DNA of 64,000 nucleotides from Bettongia penicillata ogilbyi (lineage: Eukaryota; Chordata; Mammalia; Diprotodontia; Potoroidae): assembly GCA_023548195.1 (NCBI GenBank), contig JAJHZJ010000009.1, positions 5,792,715 through 5,856,714 of the forward strand, given 5' to 3'. Shown here piece by piece: positions 34,735-46,499 of the stretch. Positions within the stretch are counted from its first letter, which is position 1. The number at the start of each line of letters is the position of its first letter. A program made the translations under genes and the position numbers. Under the pieces are notes generated by a model, which was not told where the DNA came from, searched no databases, and saw only the letters and a list, made by a program, of their open reading frames with translations.

Positions 34735-34918
34735 CCAGTTGTCCTGATCTCTATCTGGCCACTGGACCCAGATGACTCTGGAGGAGAGAGTGAAGCCCTC
34801 CCTCACTTACATCCTAGTCATGTCATCACCTCCCTTGATATCACGGTCCTCTTCGAGAATGAAGGACAAACCACACAACAACACACAACCACAACACACA
34901 CACCACAATCTTTTCCCA
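34735..34918 (+). mobile_element. SINE 3' part with 'catgtcatcacctccc' tail
   Basis: 'ccactggacccagatgactc', 'tggaggagagagtgaagccc', 'tagtcatgtcatcacctccc', 'tcctcttcgagaatgaagga' then an ACAAC-rich end. It matches the reverse complement of the SINE at 42025-42340. Confidence 0.75.
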
Positions 34919-34919
34919 T

Positions 34920-35025
34920 TATGTTGTAAGTTCCTTAGCATTATCTTTTTCTTATTTGTATTCCCAGCTTAGCACAACATGTGGCACAGAGCAGGGACTT
35001 AAGTGCTTATTGACTATTGGCTAAG
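34920..35025 (+). mobile_element. L2 3' end
   Basis: 'tgtaagttccttagcattat', 'cagcttagcacaacatgtgg' and 'gacttaagtgcttattgact' follow the L2 tail order. Confidence 0.6.
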
Positions 35026-35129
35026 GATATCATCGAGGGATTGTATGACAGAAAGAGAAGACATCATATGGCAAATAGATGGCTAGAGTGTTATACTGGT
35101 TAGCCTCATTCTGGGAGGAGGAATGAGGA

Positions 35130-36060
35130 AGATCTCTAGCACATTAAGTGAACACCCTGTCTCAAACTCTCAGGAGGACTTGATTGAGTTTTGATAATGC
35201 ATTGTTGGAGGGAACTCCTGAATTAATTAGATTACAAATCTATTTGGGAGTCTCAGTAAAGAAAGAGGCAAGTTTAAAGGTGTGAAAAAGGCAGGAAGCA
35301 GATTGGAGGGGGAAAGAGGGAGTATAAAAAAGTATGGAAAAGTCTCTGTTGCAAGTGAACAAGAGGTAAATAAAAGGATAAGCATCAGCAGTAATTGTCT
35401 CACTTGAAGTTGGATAGTAGCATGAATTTGTAGGGGACCTAGTCAGCCATTATTTTTAACGATAAAGTAATGCTTGACAGTACCTGTTTAAGAGTTGAGA
35501 AATCAAATAGAGAGAATCCAGGACTGGTATTTGGCTTGGAGTACTGGCAGAAGGTCAAGGAAGTAAAGGATTCTAGGATGTTAGACAGGACTGCATCAAA
35601 ATGGCAGCTCTCCCTTCTACAGGACAAATGAAGTCAGCTGCGGACCGACAGACTGGAAAAATAGTGATGAACTGGGTCCATTACTGACCAAATAGAATAG
35701 TCAAAGGTTACAAAAAAAGCTAAAAGCAATTTCAGCTCCATGAAGAAGTGGGACATGAAGGATAAAACAGATTACAGTCAGAAAGGAGAAGACAGGTGAG
35801 GTTAGAGGTAGAGCAGTTCTGAGGATCAAGATGAAGTCTCCAAGGTGTGATCAAGCTGGTTGAAGCAAAATCGTAATGGAAACCATAGGAGCTATAGAAG
35901 TTTGAAGTCAGGTATTAGATGGCCAATTAACCTAGATGCCAAGTACAAATAATGGTAAGAGAAAAGGTAGAGAGGAAAACTTGAAGTTGTAAAAGGTAGG
36001 TAGAAGGGTAGCATAGAAATTGATCATATCCCCTTTTCTAGTCCTTCAGGAAGCTGACCT
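35130..36060 (+). repeat. Unclassified old repeat
   Basis: 'ggaggagg..aagatctctagc', 'cagtcagaaaggagaagaca' and 'tgatcaagctggttgaagca' belong to the same dispersed, non-coding family noted at 2440 and 47340. Confidence 0.35.
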
Positions 36061-36183
36061 TTGACTTCAAAAGAAACTTTTTGGGGGAGAAAGGAAAGCT
36101 AAGGCAAAGGCTGGGAGGGGAATTCATCCTTGTGGGACATTCCCTCTACTGAGTCAGAGGTACAACTCATAGTCTCAGAAAAT

Positions 36184-36420
36184 TGCCCTGAGAAAGCCAG
36201 GTGGCTCAGTGGATGGAGCACTGGGCAGGAGTCAGGAAGACCTGAGTTCAAATATGACCTCAGACAATTACTAGCTGTATTACCCTGGGCAAGTCACTTA
36301 ACCCTGTTTGCCTTGATCCACTGTAAATAGCAATGCACTCCAGCATCTTTGCCAAGAAAAATCCATGGACACTACAGTCCACAGGGGTCATGAAGAATCA
36401 GACATAACTGAAGAACAACT
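36184..36420 (+). mobile_element. tRNA-headed SINE with BovB/RTE-like tail
   Basis: Head: 'ccaggtggctcagtggatgg', 'agcactgggcaggagtcagg', 'aagacctgagttcaaatatg' (Pol III B-box region) and 'ccctgggcaagtcacttaac'. Tail: 'actccagcatctttgccaag', 'ccatggacactacagtccac', 'aggggtcatgaagaatcaga', 'cataactgaagaac', which resembles the BovB/RTE 3' end. This is one of the best-preserved SINEs here. Confidence 0.85.
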
Positions 36421-36679
36421 GAGAGTGAGTGGTCCCACAACACAAAGTCAGGCAGGACTTGAACCCATGTCTCTCAAACTCCAAGGCTCAGACCCTTAGT
36501 CACTAGGCAACACAGTCCCTCCTTGGCAATAGTTAAATTGACAAATACTTTGTTTCCAAGTTGACACACTTCTAGATTTTTGTTTCTATTTGCTTAGAGG
36601 GCATTTCCTGGGGGCTAGGAGAATGCTCTGCCCCACACCCCAGTCCCACATTTATATATGAACATCATTGGTAAGAGGG

Positions 36680-36860
36680 TAAGACGGTGATGGCAATTCA
36701 CACTTCGAGAGCCCTTCAATCCACCCATTACAAAAGCTGTGAGGTAGGTAAGAATTCTTCCCAGTTCACAAAGCAGTTAACAGAAGCTCAGCAAGGTCAC
36801 ACAGCTAGAACCCAGTTCTTCATATGTTCTTTTCACCACACAATACTGCCTTCAAACAGA
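36680..36860 (-). mobile_element. MIR-like SINE
   Basis: Antisense MIR order: 'cacttcgagagcccttcaat', 'ctgtgaggtaggtaagaatt', 'aagctcagcaaggtcacaca', 'gctagaacccagttc'. Confidence 0.6.
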
Positions 36861-37619
36861 AATCATAAAAGATAAACCTAAGAATTTTATGAAGAAGTGA
36901 GGATGGGCAGAACCACCTCTTTTGATTGTGTTAAGATGAGTTTCTTATGGGTTAATTGTGTCCATATGAACTCTGTAAGTTTTTCATAGTATTAGCTTGC
37001 TCAGTCTAATTCCCATGTCCTCTCCCTGCTCTCTCTCTCTCTCCCTCCTGTACCCTCTTCCCTTGACTTCTGTCTCTGCTCTGGCAGCAGCTGATCTGCT
37101 ATATCCTAGGTGTAGCTCTAATTACAAAACATACACCCTTTCACAGATAGTTAAATCCGAATTTAAAATCTAAAACCTGAATTTTTTAAACTCAATTGTA
37201 TCTGTGCCTCTATCTGTTCCTGAAAACTGTTAAAACTGAATCTACCTTTGTCAAGCCTAGCACAGTTTGTTTATTCATGTTAAATCATTAACATCACCAT
37301 ACACAGACTAAGCTAAATGCAAAAAAGAAAAGAAAGAAAAGAAAAGAAACAAAAACAACCACCTCATACATACTGCAAAAAATGACACATCATTCCCAGT
37401 CTCATCCACTATTGGGTTTTGATAGCACCTGTGAAAAATGCAAAGTTACCTTCAGGTCTTACACTCCTGAAAACCAAGAACTCAAGAGGTTCCCAGTTCT
37501 GATGATTTAAACAGCTAAATAGCTCAAAAAAGTGGACAACGTCAAAGTGACTGCTCTCACAATGCTCTTTGACAAAAGTATTGGCATTTCTCTGGACTCC
37601 TGATCCACTCCACAAAAAC

Positions 37620-37706
37620 AAGTGAGAAGGAATTAACCCTTCTGCCTCCAATCTGTTTTTTCAAGTGAGAAAAGTAATTAACCCTTCTCTCTCCAATCTG
37701 TTTTTC
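37620..37706. repeat. Tandem duplication, 2 x 43 bp
   Basis: 'aagtgagaaggaattaaccc' with its following 23 bases is repeated with few changes from 37663 ('aagtgagaaaagtaattaac'). Both units contain 'tccaatctgttttt'. Confidence 0.85.
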
Positions 37707-37784
37707 CCTTCAGAATAACATGCTTTCTCTTAACTCCCATTACATTAGCAAAATTTTTAAAAGGATATTTGATGGGGCTAGAAT

Positions 37785-38050
37785 AATAACGACTGAGCTA
37801 TGCATCACTTCAAGGTTTTCAAAGTGCTTTCTGATCCTCAGAACAACCCTGTGAAGTAAGGGCTAATTATTTTTACAGATGAGGAAATTGAAACCTGAGA
37901 GAGGAGACTTTAGAGATAACCCAGTACATTTTGTAGGTAAGGAAACTGAGGGCTGGGAAATGACCTGAGACATCAGCTAGACCAACCTCATCCTTTTGCA
38001 TACCAGGAAACTGAGGCCCAGCAAAAATGATGGGGTTGGAGTCAAAGGTA
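37785..38050 (-). mobile_element. MIR-like SINE fragments
   Basis: 'caaggttttcaaagtgcttt', 'acaaccctgtgaagtaaggg', 'acagatgaggaaattgaaac', and again 'ggtaaggaaactgagggct' and 'accaggaaactgaggcccag' are antisense MIR pieces, apparently two or three fragments. Confidence 0.6.
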
Positions 38051-38503
38051 CATACCAAACCTAAATCTTTGTTGTTCCCTCCTATACTATAAGCGAAATA
38101 AATAGCCCCAAGTCACACATCGTTTGTAGTGGTAAGGGTCAAACTCGAATTCAGGTCTCTATAATAACTCAGAGTAAGAGCTTTAGGGGGTGGAAAGCAA
38201 CATCATGTCAGCATGCAACCCTCCCAAGTCCCAGTGCAATGTCAGCTGTCTTAGGGTCCACCTTCTGCCCCTCCGTCCATCACGCGCTCTCCCTGGCAGC
38301 AGCCCGCAGCCCCTCCGTCGGGCCAGCGGCTGCCCCAAGGTCACGGTCACGGACGGGGCGCTCCAGCGGTACCCGACCTCTCACCCCGAGACGTCCCCCT
38401 CCTCCCCGGGTCCACGAAGCCGCCGCCGTCTCAGCGGCTGCAGCCTCCCTTCCTTCCTTCCCCCTCGCCCCCCGGGGTGGGTCCCGGCGGGAGCAGCACT
38501 CAC

Positions 38504-38509
38504 CGGCAC
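38504..38509 (-). promoter_or_regulatory. FAM81A: Candidate 5' splice donor, minus strand
   Basis: Minus strand reads CAGTGCCG|GTGAGTGC, with the intron starting at 38503. A strong donor that could end a non-coding FAM81A exon 1. Alternatives at 39166 and 39191 also fit. Confidence 0.35.
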
Positions 38510-39160
38510 TGGGGGCGGGCGGGATGCGGCTACCCATTTCCTCCAGCCTCCCTGCTGGGCGGCGGCGGCGGCGGCCGAACCGGGGCGGACCGGGAGCGCA
38601 GCACGCGCCCCTCGCCCCGACACCCCCCTCCCTGCCCTGCAGCGGGAAGCGCTCGCCAATCGGCTGGCGCCTAGCTGCCTCGGACCCGGCGCGTGCCGGC
38701 CCCCACCACCCCCACCAGGGGGTCGCTCCCAGGCGCCTCGAGACCCGCCCCGGCCCCGCGGCGCGCGCCGGAGCCAAGCGGTTTCCGGGAGCCCGTTGCC
38801 TGGACGCGGTTGCTTGGCAGCCCGAAGTGGAGGCTTTCCCCGCCAACCCCGGCCCCTGGCAGGGTGCGCCGCCCCTCCTCCCTCCCGTTCCCACACCGAA
38901 AATAGCCTCCCCTAGTCGTCGCTGCCGTTTCCCACCGAGCTCCCCGTGGCTGGCGGGGCGGGGATTTCTCCTGTTGCAAAATAAATCCCAGGGGTGGAGC
39001 GGGCTGAGTCGTAGGAAGGATGCGGCGCGGCGTGGCCCGGAAAAATAATCCTTATTGCCCTTTGGAAGCAACTCCAACAACAGCAACCCACAGTGGGGGA
39101 GCGGACGGCTAGGACTGAGCCCGCGGATCTGACCGTCCGCTCGGGAAGCGCTGATCGCGC

Positions 39161-39191
39161 CTCACCTGAGCAAGGTGAGCGAATACTTACT
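39161..39191. promoter_or_regulatory. Opposed candidate splice donors in a palindrome
   Basis: The sequence CTCACCT-GAGCA-AGGTGAG is a perfect 7-bp inverted repeat. On the plus strand it gives donor GCAAG|GTGAGC (exon end 39174), and on the minus strand donor GCTCAG|GTGAGG (exon end 39166). A further minus-strand donor CTCCA|GTAAGTATT ends at 39191. These could terminate first exons of MYO1E (plus) and FAM81A (minus). Not confirmed. Confidence 0.35.
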
Positions 39192-39529
39192 GGAGGAGGC
39201 GCAAAGTGGAGCTCCGCAATTACCTTGCCATCCGCAGCCACACTCAAGTTGGTTACTTCCCTGGACGGTGCCTCGCTTCGTCTGCACCCCCTTCAGCAGG
39301 AGCTGATGCCCGCACCTCTATTGGGCTTGGGTTCTCTCCAGAATTCATTCTCTCTTTTGACTGCTTCCTGCCAATGCCCCCACCCCCTACCAAACCCTTT
39401 CCAGACTTCTGTCTGTATTTTGTGTTCCGAGGGTGATGCACGAGGCAACCCACTTTATACATTTACAAACCTTACTGGCATGGCACCTATCAGCAGCATC
39501 CTTTTCAAACACCAATCTCCATAGGGAAT

Positions 39530-39650
39530 AGGTTCATAGATATAGACATAAAAGGGATCTTACAAGTCTTTTCGTTCAAGCCCTCATTTTACAGGTAAAG
39601 AAATTAAGGCCCAGAGAAACTGAATGACTTACACAAATACCAGAGACAGA
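39530..39650 (-). mobile_element. MIR-like fragment
   Basis: 'ttcaagccctcattttacag', 'gtaaagaaattaaggcccag' and 'agaaactgaatgactta' are antisense MIR. Confidence 0.5.
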
Positions 39651-39959
39651 GATAGAGACACAGAGAAAGAGATCCATTTTTTTCTTACGTTATTTTCAAA
39701 AAATTCCACTCACAAAGCTTCAGATCTGAAAAAATTTATGTTCTGATGATATTGCCATTGAATAAAAAGACTTATAATAAAATAATAGTAGTAATAATTG
39801 AACAATAGTATTAAGTATTAACCATATTGCTTATATAAATGTATGCAGTACTGTTTTCAGGGGATATAAGCTACATTAGTAGCTAACCACACACACATAA
39901 GAAGATGTAAGAAATTGTTTATGAGTTAAGGTTTCTAACAGACGATAGCCATAATAAGA

Positions 39960-40150
39960 CCATTTTTTAAATGTACAGCCTCACTGGGAATTTAAGGAAA
40001 TGTAAACTAGAACAAGTTTAAGATATTATACTCCTGTTAAGCTAATAAAAAATAAATAGCATTATAAAATCCAAGTTGATGGAGAAACAGGTACACATAC
40101 ACTGCTGATGGCAATCTCTTCTTAACTCCTACTAGTGGTGGCAACGTAAC
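39960..40150 (+). mobile_element. L1 ORF2 fragment, old
   Basis: 'gaaatgtaaactagaacaag', 'tcctgttaagctaataaaaa' and 'acacatacactgctgatggc' are the sense L1 ORF2 C-terminal region. Confidence 0.55.
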
Positions 40151-42024
40151 ATATTGCCAGATTTAACGTTCTTTAGAGAACGTTAAATCATCTGTATTAC
40201 TTTGAGCAACAGAGAAAAGAAGATCATCATGAAGGCAGTTGCAGAAGTAGTCAAGAATGAGTGAGGCTCTTTGCAAGAGAGGGAGTCAAGGAAACGTAAG
40301 GTACCAATGAAAAATATACTGCAGAAGTTGAAACTAGAATACTTATGGGGTTGGGAGGGTAGAGGGAGAGGAAGAAAAGAATTAAAGATATGCTACAGAG
40401 ATCTCAAGCACATTTATACAGCTCTGAGAAAACAGTGGTGTTTTTTTCTTGGGTCCAGAAATAAGGTCTCACTTTATAGCAAAAGTTTGCAAAAAGGGCA
40501 TTCAAGAATCATTAAAGCCATGAAACCGGCCAATTAAGGTCGAGTACACAAAGGAAAGCTGGAAGAATCAAGTTGAAGACAACCAAGTTCACAGCGCCAA
40601 GGGATAGTTATTGGTCTTGCTACCCCAGACCTGATTTTCCATGCCAGCTGGCACTCAAGAGGTAGTCTCTGCTCCAGTGCCAGCACAGCTGCTGGAAGTG
40701 TACAGGTGGTGACAGAAATAGGAAATTCAGGGGGAGGAGCAGGTTTTGAGGGGGAAGATGAAGTTTGAGCAGATCTGAGTGATGATGAGATTCAAGGTGT
40801 GGCTTTGTGTATATGACTGGCGTAGTGGAGTGGAGATGAAGGGTTGGGGAGTTGAGGAGGAGGGGGAACTGAATACTTATTAATATGGCAAGTATATTCA
40901 CTATGTCAATACATGGAAATGTGTATATGAATTAATATTTCAATATTTCTGGGGATCTAATCTACGCATCATTGTATATACACCCTCAACCAGTGTAAGT
41001 TCTAACCTCTCCATGCCCTGTCATCTTCTTTAACTCTTGTTCATTCCATTCCATAAGTTCTCCAGAGAGGAGAACTGCCCATTGTACTTCAAGGTCTCCC
41101 TCTTGTCTTTCTTTAATATTTCATACCTAGCGGTGTAACTCTCAGACTTAGTATCTGTTATCGCTCACTTCTACCTTAGAATTGACCCACCTCCTTTTCT
41201 GGTCATGTGTGTCTTTGATAATGTCTCTTATGCCACTTCTCAAATGAATCATTATTGATAATATGTTTTAAAAATGCTACAGTTTAGGATCTTGTAATAT
41301 TATCACACCTAAACACAACAGAGATAAAAGTTTAAAAGGCTGATCATAAAGAATATCAATCGAATAAATTAGTACTCTAGTATGTATTTGTCCAGCCATT
41401 AACATTCTGCAGCCCACTTACATTTATCATTCTTCCCATTTCCTTTTGGGCCACCTGAGATTTTGATTCTTTTCAGACTATAGTTTCCCACATTTAGTCA
41501 TATAATATCATTCTTGGAATATTGACACTAAAAAATGAACTAATGCTAAGTTACATTATCTTACATCAGTTATTACATAAGTTATCTTACATCAGTAAGA
41601 TACATAATAATTGGAAAAAGATTTGAAATCATATGAAAAGATTTTAATTTTGGTAGGTATTTTGTTTGTTCTGTATTTTCAGGTGTGTATATATGTATAC
41701 AAAATTGCTTTAAGTTCATACTTATATTCCAGAGGATACATAATCTCATCAGTGTTTTCTCCATTGGTCTAGATTGCAATACATCCAAGGCTTCTTATCT
41801 GGTGCAATTCTTGCCATAGAACTTCCATAGAGGCCTTCCTCTAGGTCTTCTTACATTTTGTGACTACCAATATGACATTTAGACTGTCCACCCATCCATC
41901 CCTCATTCTTGCTACATAACTGACACATCTCTTTTTCCAATTGTACATTTTGCTGTAAAATATACCTTAACTCTTCTGTGCATCAGTCACCAATGGGAAT
42001 TTGCTTAAGTCAACTTAAGTTCAT
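40151..42024. other. No recognisable gene; unclassified sequence
   Basis: Includes repeat-like text at 40200-40600 and 40980-41250 that I cannot assign, and a small duplication 'gttatcttacatcag' near 41550-41600. Confidence 0.35.
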
Positions 42025-42340
42025 GTGTGTGCATTTGTCCTTCGTTGCCAAAGACCATGCTATCAGAGAAATAATGACATGACTTGCGCTTGACTTTGTT
42101 TTGAGGGAGGGAGGGCTGTGCAGGTCACCAGTCTCATTTCTCCTCCAGAGCCATCTGAATCCAGTGATCAGATATTCGTCAGGATGACTGGAGATAACTC
42201 AGGAGGCAATTGGGGCTAAATGATTTTCCCAAGGTCACACAGCTAGTGGGTGTCAAGTGTCTGAGGTAAGATTTGAACTCAGGTCCTCCTGACTCTTGCA
42301 CTGGTGCTTTTATCCACTGCTCCACCTAGCTGCCAAGTTC
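42025..42340 (-). mobile_element. tRNA-headed SINE with 'catgtcat' tail, near full length
   Basis: On the minus strand: head 'ggcagctaggtggagcagtg', 'gagtcaggaggacctgagtt', 'caaatcttacctcagacact', core 'agctgtgtgaccttgggaaa', then 'ctccagtcatcctgacga', 'cagatggctctggaggagaa', 'gcaagtcatgtcattattt', 'gcatggtctttggcaacgaa', 'ggacaaatgcacacacatg'. Same head as 36184 but a different tail, ending in CA-rich sequence. Confidence 0.85.
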
Positions 42341-42534
42341 ATGATTATATACATGTTTTTCCATCCATCTATCTATATAATACGCATATGTCCCTTTCAT
42401 GGTCCACTTTGTAAATTAGCAATTATAAGGGCAATATTTACAAGTAAAAATAGTCATCTTAACTGAGAAAAAGAGAGATTCCACCTACTTAAACATCAGC
42501 TGGAGCTCTAGCTGTCAAAAACCGAGATGTCAAT

Positions 42535-43000
42535 ACATTTTTAATAATAATACTTTACTTTCCCCAATTACATGTTAAAGCAGTTTTTAACTTTTTCTAA
42601 GTTTTGAGTTCCATTTTCTATCTCTCCCTCCCCTCCTTCCTCCCTGAAATGGTAAGCAATTATATAGAGATTACACATGCTTAATCATGTAAAATATTTC
42701 CGTATTATTCATTTTGTATAAGAAGCCTCAAATAATATGCTTCAGTCTGTATTCAGACATCAGTTCTTTCTCTGGAGGCAGATAGCATGTTTCATCATGA
42801 GTCCTTTGGATTTGTATTGCTGGGTATAGCTAAGTCATTCATAATTCTTCATCGTACAATATTGCTGCTGCTGTATACAGTGTTCTCCTGCTTCTGCTCA
42901 CTTCACTTTGCATCAATTCATGCAAGTCTTTCAGGTTTTTATGAAATTATGATTGTCATTTCTTATAGATGTCAAGACATTTGACGATATTGCAACTATA
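42535..43000 (-). mobile_element. Older L1 3' fragment
   Basis: 'ttaataataatactttactt', 'tctctccctcccctccttcc', 'agcaattatatagagattac', 'gtctgtattcagacatcagt' and 'tgcatcaattcatgcaagtc' are antisense L1 3' UTR and ORF2 end. Confidence 0.8.
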
Positions 43001-43029
43001 ATTGTAAACTTGTAGATTCTTTCTTAAAA

Positions 43030-43440
43030 GTAATCTGAAAGTATACAAATGTATAAAAATAGGTATACCCATTAATCCAATAATTCCAATGGTGACATTA
43101 AAAACAAAAACTCTGAAAAGTGCTATCCAAAAGAAGGTATTTGTTCAAAAATTTTCATAATAATCGCAAAAAATGGAAACAATCTCTCACTAATATGGGA
43201 CTTGTTAAATAGTGGCACATTAGCATAATGCAACATTGTAACAAAACAAGCATGAGGAGTACAAAGAAATCTAAAAAGAGTAGTGTGAAATGTAAAGGCA
43301 TAGAGAATTAGGATGAACGAACAAACAAAACTAATAGTGACAGAATGAATTACTGAAAAATTCTTACATTTTATACATTGAAATTAATTCAACAAGCTTG
43401 TTGGTTATATTTGTGTTCAGTGTTCAGTTTTTAATAAAAC
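43030..43440 (+). mobile_element. L1 3' fragment, old
   Basis: 'ataggtatacccattaatcc', 'taatcgcaaaaaatggaaac' and 'aattaggatgaacgaacaaa' in sense L1 order; it lies tail-to-tail with the antisense fragment at 42535-43000. Confidence 0.5.
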
Positions 43441-43479
43441 ATTTAATTTTAAAAAATAAACCCAATTGATTTTTAATAA

Positions 43480-44700
43480 TTAGAGGAGGTGACAAGAAGA
43501 ATTCCTTTTTTAGACCTGATTCTGCCTAAAAAGGCAGAAATGGTTGACAAAATAAAAATGGCAAAAACTTTAGGAAACTAATCATACCAAGGGACCAGCA
43601 GGACTTTCAGAAGTGGTTATTAAATTGTGAATATCTGAAAAACTAAGAAAACAAGGGAGCTACTACAATAGTGGATTGGAAATGAGCAAATGTCCTAATT
43701 TTCAAACAAGAGAAGACAGATTCTCCCAACTATAGCTGGTGAATTTGACTTCGATTCTTGGTAATATTCTAGAGTCCACATCACTTTGTTAGCCAAGAAA
43801 GTGACAGTCACTAAAAGCCAATAAGACTTCATCAAAAACTAGTCAAGCCAGACTTACCTAATTACTTTTTGAAGCGTGGTTACAAGATTGATAACTTGGG
43901 GGATGTCATAAACATAATATATTTGGATTTTAGCCAGCCAATGGACAAAATCTCTCACAATATCCCTGTGTACAATATCTAGAGATAAACACTAGGTGAT
44001 AGACAATACTTTTAGATAAATTCAAAGCTAGTTAAATCATAGAACTCAAGTTCAACATGACCCAGCAGGGTAACATTGTAACTAAAAAAAAAAGTTAATA
44101 ATATCTTGGGCTGCACTAATAAAAGAAGCATGGTGACCAGAACAAGGGAGATCATGGTACTTCAATACATTGTCCTACTCAGACCATGTCTAGAATAGAC
44201 ATATTCAGTTCTTGAAGGTATATTTTAGGATAGAACCTGTCAAACTGTACTGTATTTAGAAGACAACCAGGAAGGTGAAATGATACAAAATCCTGCTATA
44301 TGGAGGTTTCTTGAAAAAACTTGAGATATTGAACCTGATGAAGAAAATATTTGAGGACACAACTGTCTTCAGTATTTAAAGACAGCTATCTTGTGAAAGG
44401 ATGAGACTTTATTTTCTTAGCAAGAACAAGGAGCAATGAATAAGAGGTGCAAAGAAGCAGATAACTCAATATAAGGAAAATTTTCCTAATAATTAATGGT
44501 GTCCAAATGAGTGGACAGTTTGTTGTCAGTTTGAATGAGTTTGTTGTCAGTTGAGGTGTTATTTTTTTCAATCACTTTAGTTCCTCAAACTATATGACCG
44601 TTTCTCAGGGAAATTAGAAGAATCCTGTTTGAGTATCAGTTGGAATAGGCGAGGTGCCTTTCAACTCTGACATTCTGTGATTCTCAGTGTAACTGACAGT
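43480..44700 (+). mobile_element. CR1/L3-type LINE 3' part
   Basis: 'aaatgagcaaatgtcctaat', 'agccaataagacttcatcaa', 'atatttggattttagccagc', 'gctgcactaataaaagaagc', 'agacaaccaggaaggtgaaa' and 'caagaacaaggagcaatgaa' run in the same order as in 13870-15090. Confidence 0.65.
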
Positions 44701-44799
44701 ATTAGAAATGATGTTATTACTATGTTTATTCTAGGAACCCATTACTGTCAAATGATTTCCATATTCTCAGCCTAACATCTCTAAGCATACGTTCATTTT

Positions 44800-45015
44800 T
44801 TCATTCTATAAACATAAGTGCCTAGAACATGCTAAGTCTTATGCAGATATTCATCATAATCCCTGATTTTCATATTTGAAGATGTTGGTGCTGATAGTAT
44901 TGTTTAATACAATTTAACAAATGCATTAAATATCTACTATTTCAAGGCACTCTCCTAAGAACCAGAAATTCAAAGATGAAAATGACAAAAGCCCCAAGGA
45001 AATTTCAACCTAATG
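44800..45015 (+). mobile_element. 'tttattaag'-type SINE fragments
   Basis: 'caaatgcattaaatatctac', 'aaggcactctcctaagaacc' and 'gccccaaggaaatttcaacc' keep the family order; a second partial copy is at 44795-44850. Confidence 0.45.
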
Positions 45016-46499
45016 CTTACCTTGTTGTCATTTTTTTTCATATTTACCATTCTAAATGTCCTAATATGAGCAAAATTTACTCTTGAGTTTTCTATAGAAT
45101 TATTAAATGATTTATTACAAGCCATCTAAAAATGATGCATAAAATAAGATGTTTAATTTTGTGAACTTCCTCCCACTGAACTGGGCATTTTAGAATTTAA
45201 TGGGGTAAAAGAACTGTGCTAGGATTGGAAGGTGGGGGAGATATCCTAGAAGAAGGAAAATTCCTAAAGAATACAACCTCAAAAACATAAACACCAATTT
45301 TCAATCCAAGTTCATCTGAGATTAGAATCCTATCACCTATATTCTAGTTATTATTAAAAGATAACACAAAATTCTCCAGAAGGTCTTTAAAATTTTTAGT
45401 TTAATTTATAAAACATAAATACATGCTATATAGAATTTTTAGAACCAGGAAGGGTGTTATAAAATAAAATAAATGATCATAATTGGGTCATAACTCTAAA
45501 AAGTTAGAGAACTAATATGAAATTTACATAAAGATAAAAATAGAATCTAGCTTGTTATAGAGATAAGGTTATACTATGGTATAATCAGTTTATTAGGGGG
45601 CTACATGTTCCAAAAACCCCAGATTTTAGGGATGAGATCAGAAAATGTCACCCTGTGAAATTCAAGTTAATTAAAAACCACATGAAAATGTATGAGATTA
45701 GCTGGCTGCAGAAGCAATCCATTCTAAGAGACTGTATGTAAATGTTTAAGAGCAGGTTGTCTCTCCATACTTATCAAGGATTAGGCAATATCCCACATCC
45801 CATCAAGAAGATACTGATCCAAGGTAATTAATGTAAAATAACTGTAATTTTGAAAATTGTAATTTGTGAATGGTAAATGCAAACAGAAGGGTGAGTAGTT
45901 TGCATGAAGCCTAGAAATAGGAAAGCCAAAATGTAATAATTTGTCAATGTGTCTCAAGCAGCGTCCAGGAGAGTGGGTGCTTTGATTCTTATGACTCATA
46001 ACAGTTATCAAGCCAGAAATATCCTTAGAGTAGAGAAGGGCAATTACCAGCCTACTGTAGCTTGATAGAAATGTCCTTTAAGAACATGAAACTAAAGAAA
46101 ATGTACTCCCACCTCAATTTTAACAAAATTCTCTCCGTGCTATGCAGACTTCTAACTTTCAATTTGATATGCCATTTAGACTTGGATCAGAAAGGCGTAC
46201 CCTTTGCAATTGACCAATGCTAGATATCTTGACAAAATTAATTCCAATGTAAAAATGGAAATATCCTCAAGGATTCTTTTTTTCCCTCCACCAGTTTTTC
46301 TGTACTTTCTTAAGATAAATTTCCACATTTGAAAAATGGACTATCTAGTTCTCTGCAGTGACTTTGGTCTCAATCTATTAAACAATGAACTTTTGCTAAA
46401 TCAATTCAATGAATGAGCCCTAGCATTTTATCAATTGGTTTATACTGACAAACCTATGTATCAAAGCAAGGTCTTCATTTCACCAAATATGCCAATTTA
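45016..46499. other. No recognisable feature
   Basis: About 1.5 kb of AT-rich sequence. No named repeat, exon or RNA gene was recognised. Confidence 0.4.

Larger units (their letters stand above)
11133..38503 (-). other. FAM81A: Probable FAM81A first intron (host of most repeats)
   Basis: Inferred span between the acceptor at 11133 and the CpG-island first exon. No other exon was recognised within it. Extra 5' UTR exons could be hidden, because short non-coding exons cannot be seen without transcript data. Confidence 0.55.
38275..39240. promoter_or_regulatory. CpG island, probable bidirectional FAM81A/MYO1E promoter
   Basis: About 950 bp of very GC- and CpG-rich, repeat-free sequence in an otherwise AT-rich window, with many GGGCGG/CCGCCC Sp1-type sites and a CCAAT box at 38656-38660. 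It lies upstream of the FAM81A start exon in the right orientation. From memory, human FAM81A and MYO1E overlap head-to-head at their 5' ends, so rightward MYO1E transcription is expected. Several long open frames on both strands here reflect the lack of AT-rich stop codons in GC-rich DNA and are not credible proteins. Exact start sites cannot be read from sequence. Confidence 0.8.

Noticed and set aside
36184..36260. tRNA gene candidate because of a B-box-like 'gagttcaaat'
   Set aside because: It is the head of a SINE repeated through the window; no intact cloverleaf.
36130..36330. Plus-strand frame of 66 codons
   Set aside because: Runs into the tRNA-headed SINE at 36184; the frame is accidental.
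37018..37060. CT-rich stretch as polypyrimidine tract of an exon
   Set aside because: No AG followed by an open conserved frame; simple low complexity.
38190..39247. Several long overlapping open frames on both strands (up to 269 codons), rich in Pro, Arg, Ala, Gly
   Set aside because: They lie in the CpG island, overlap each other on opposite strands, and have the composition expected from GC-rich DNA lacking stops. No recognisable domain.
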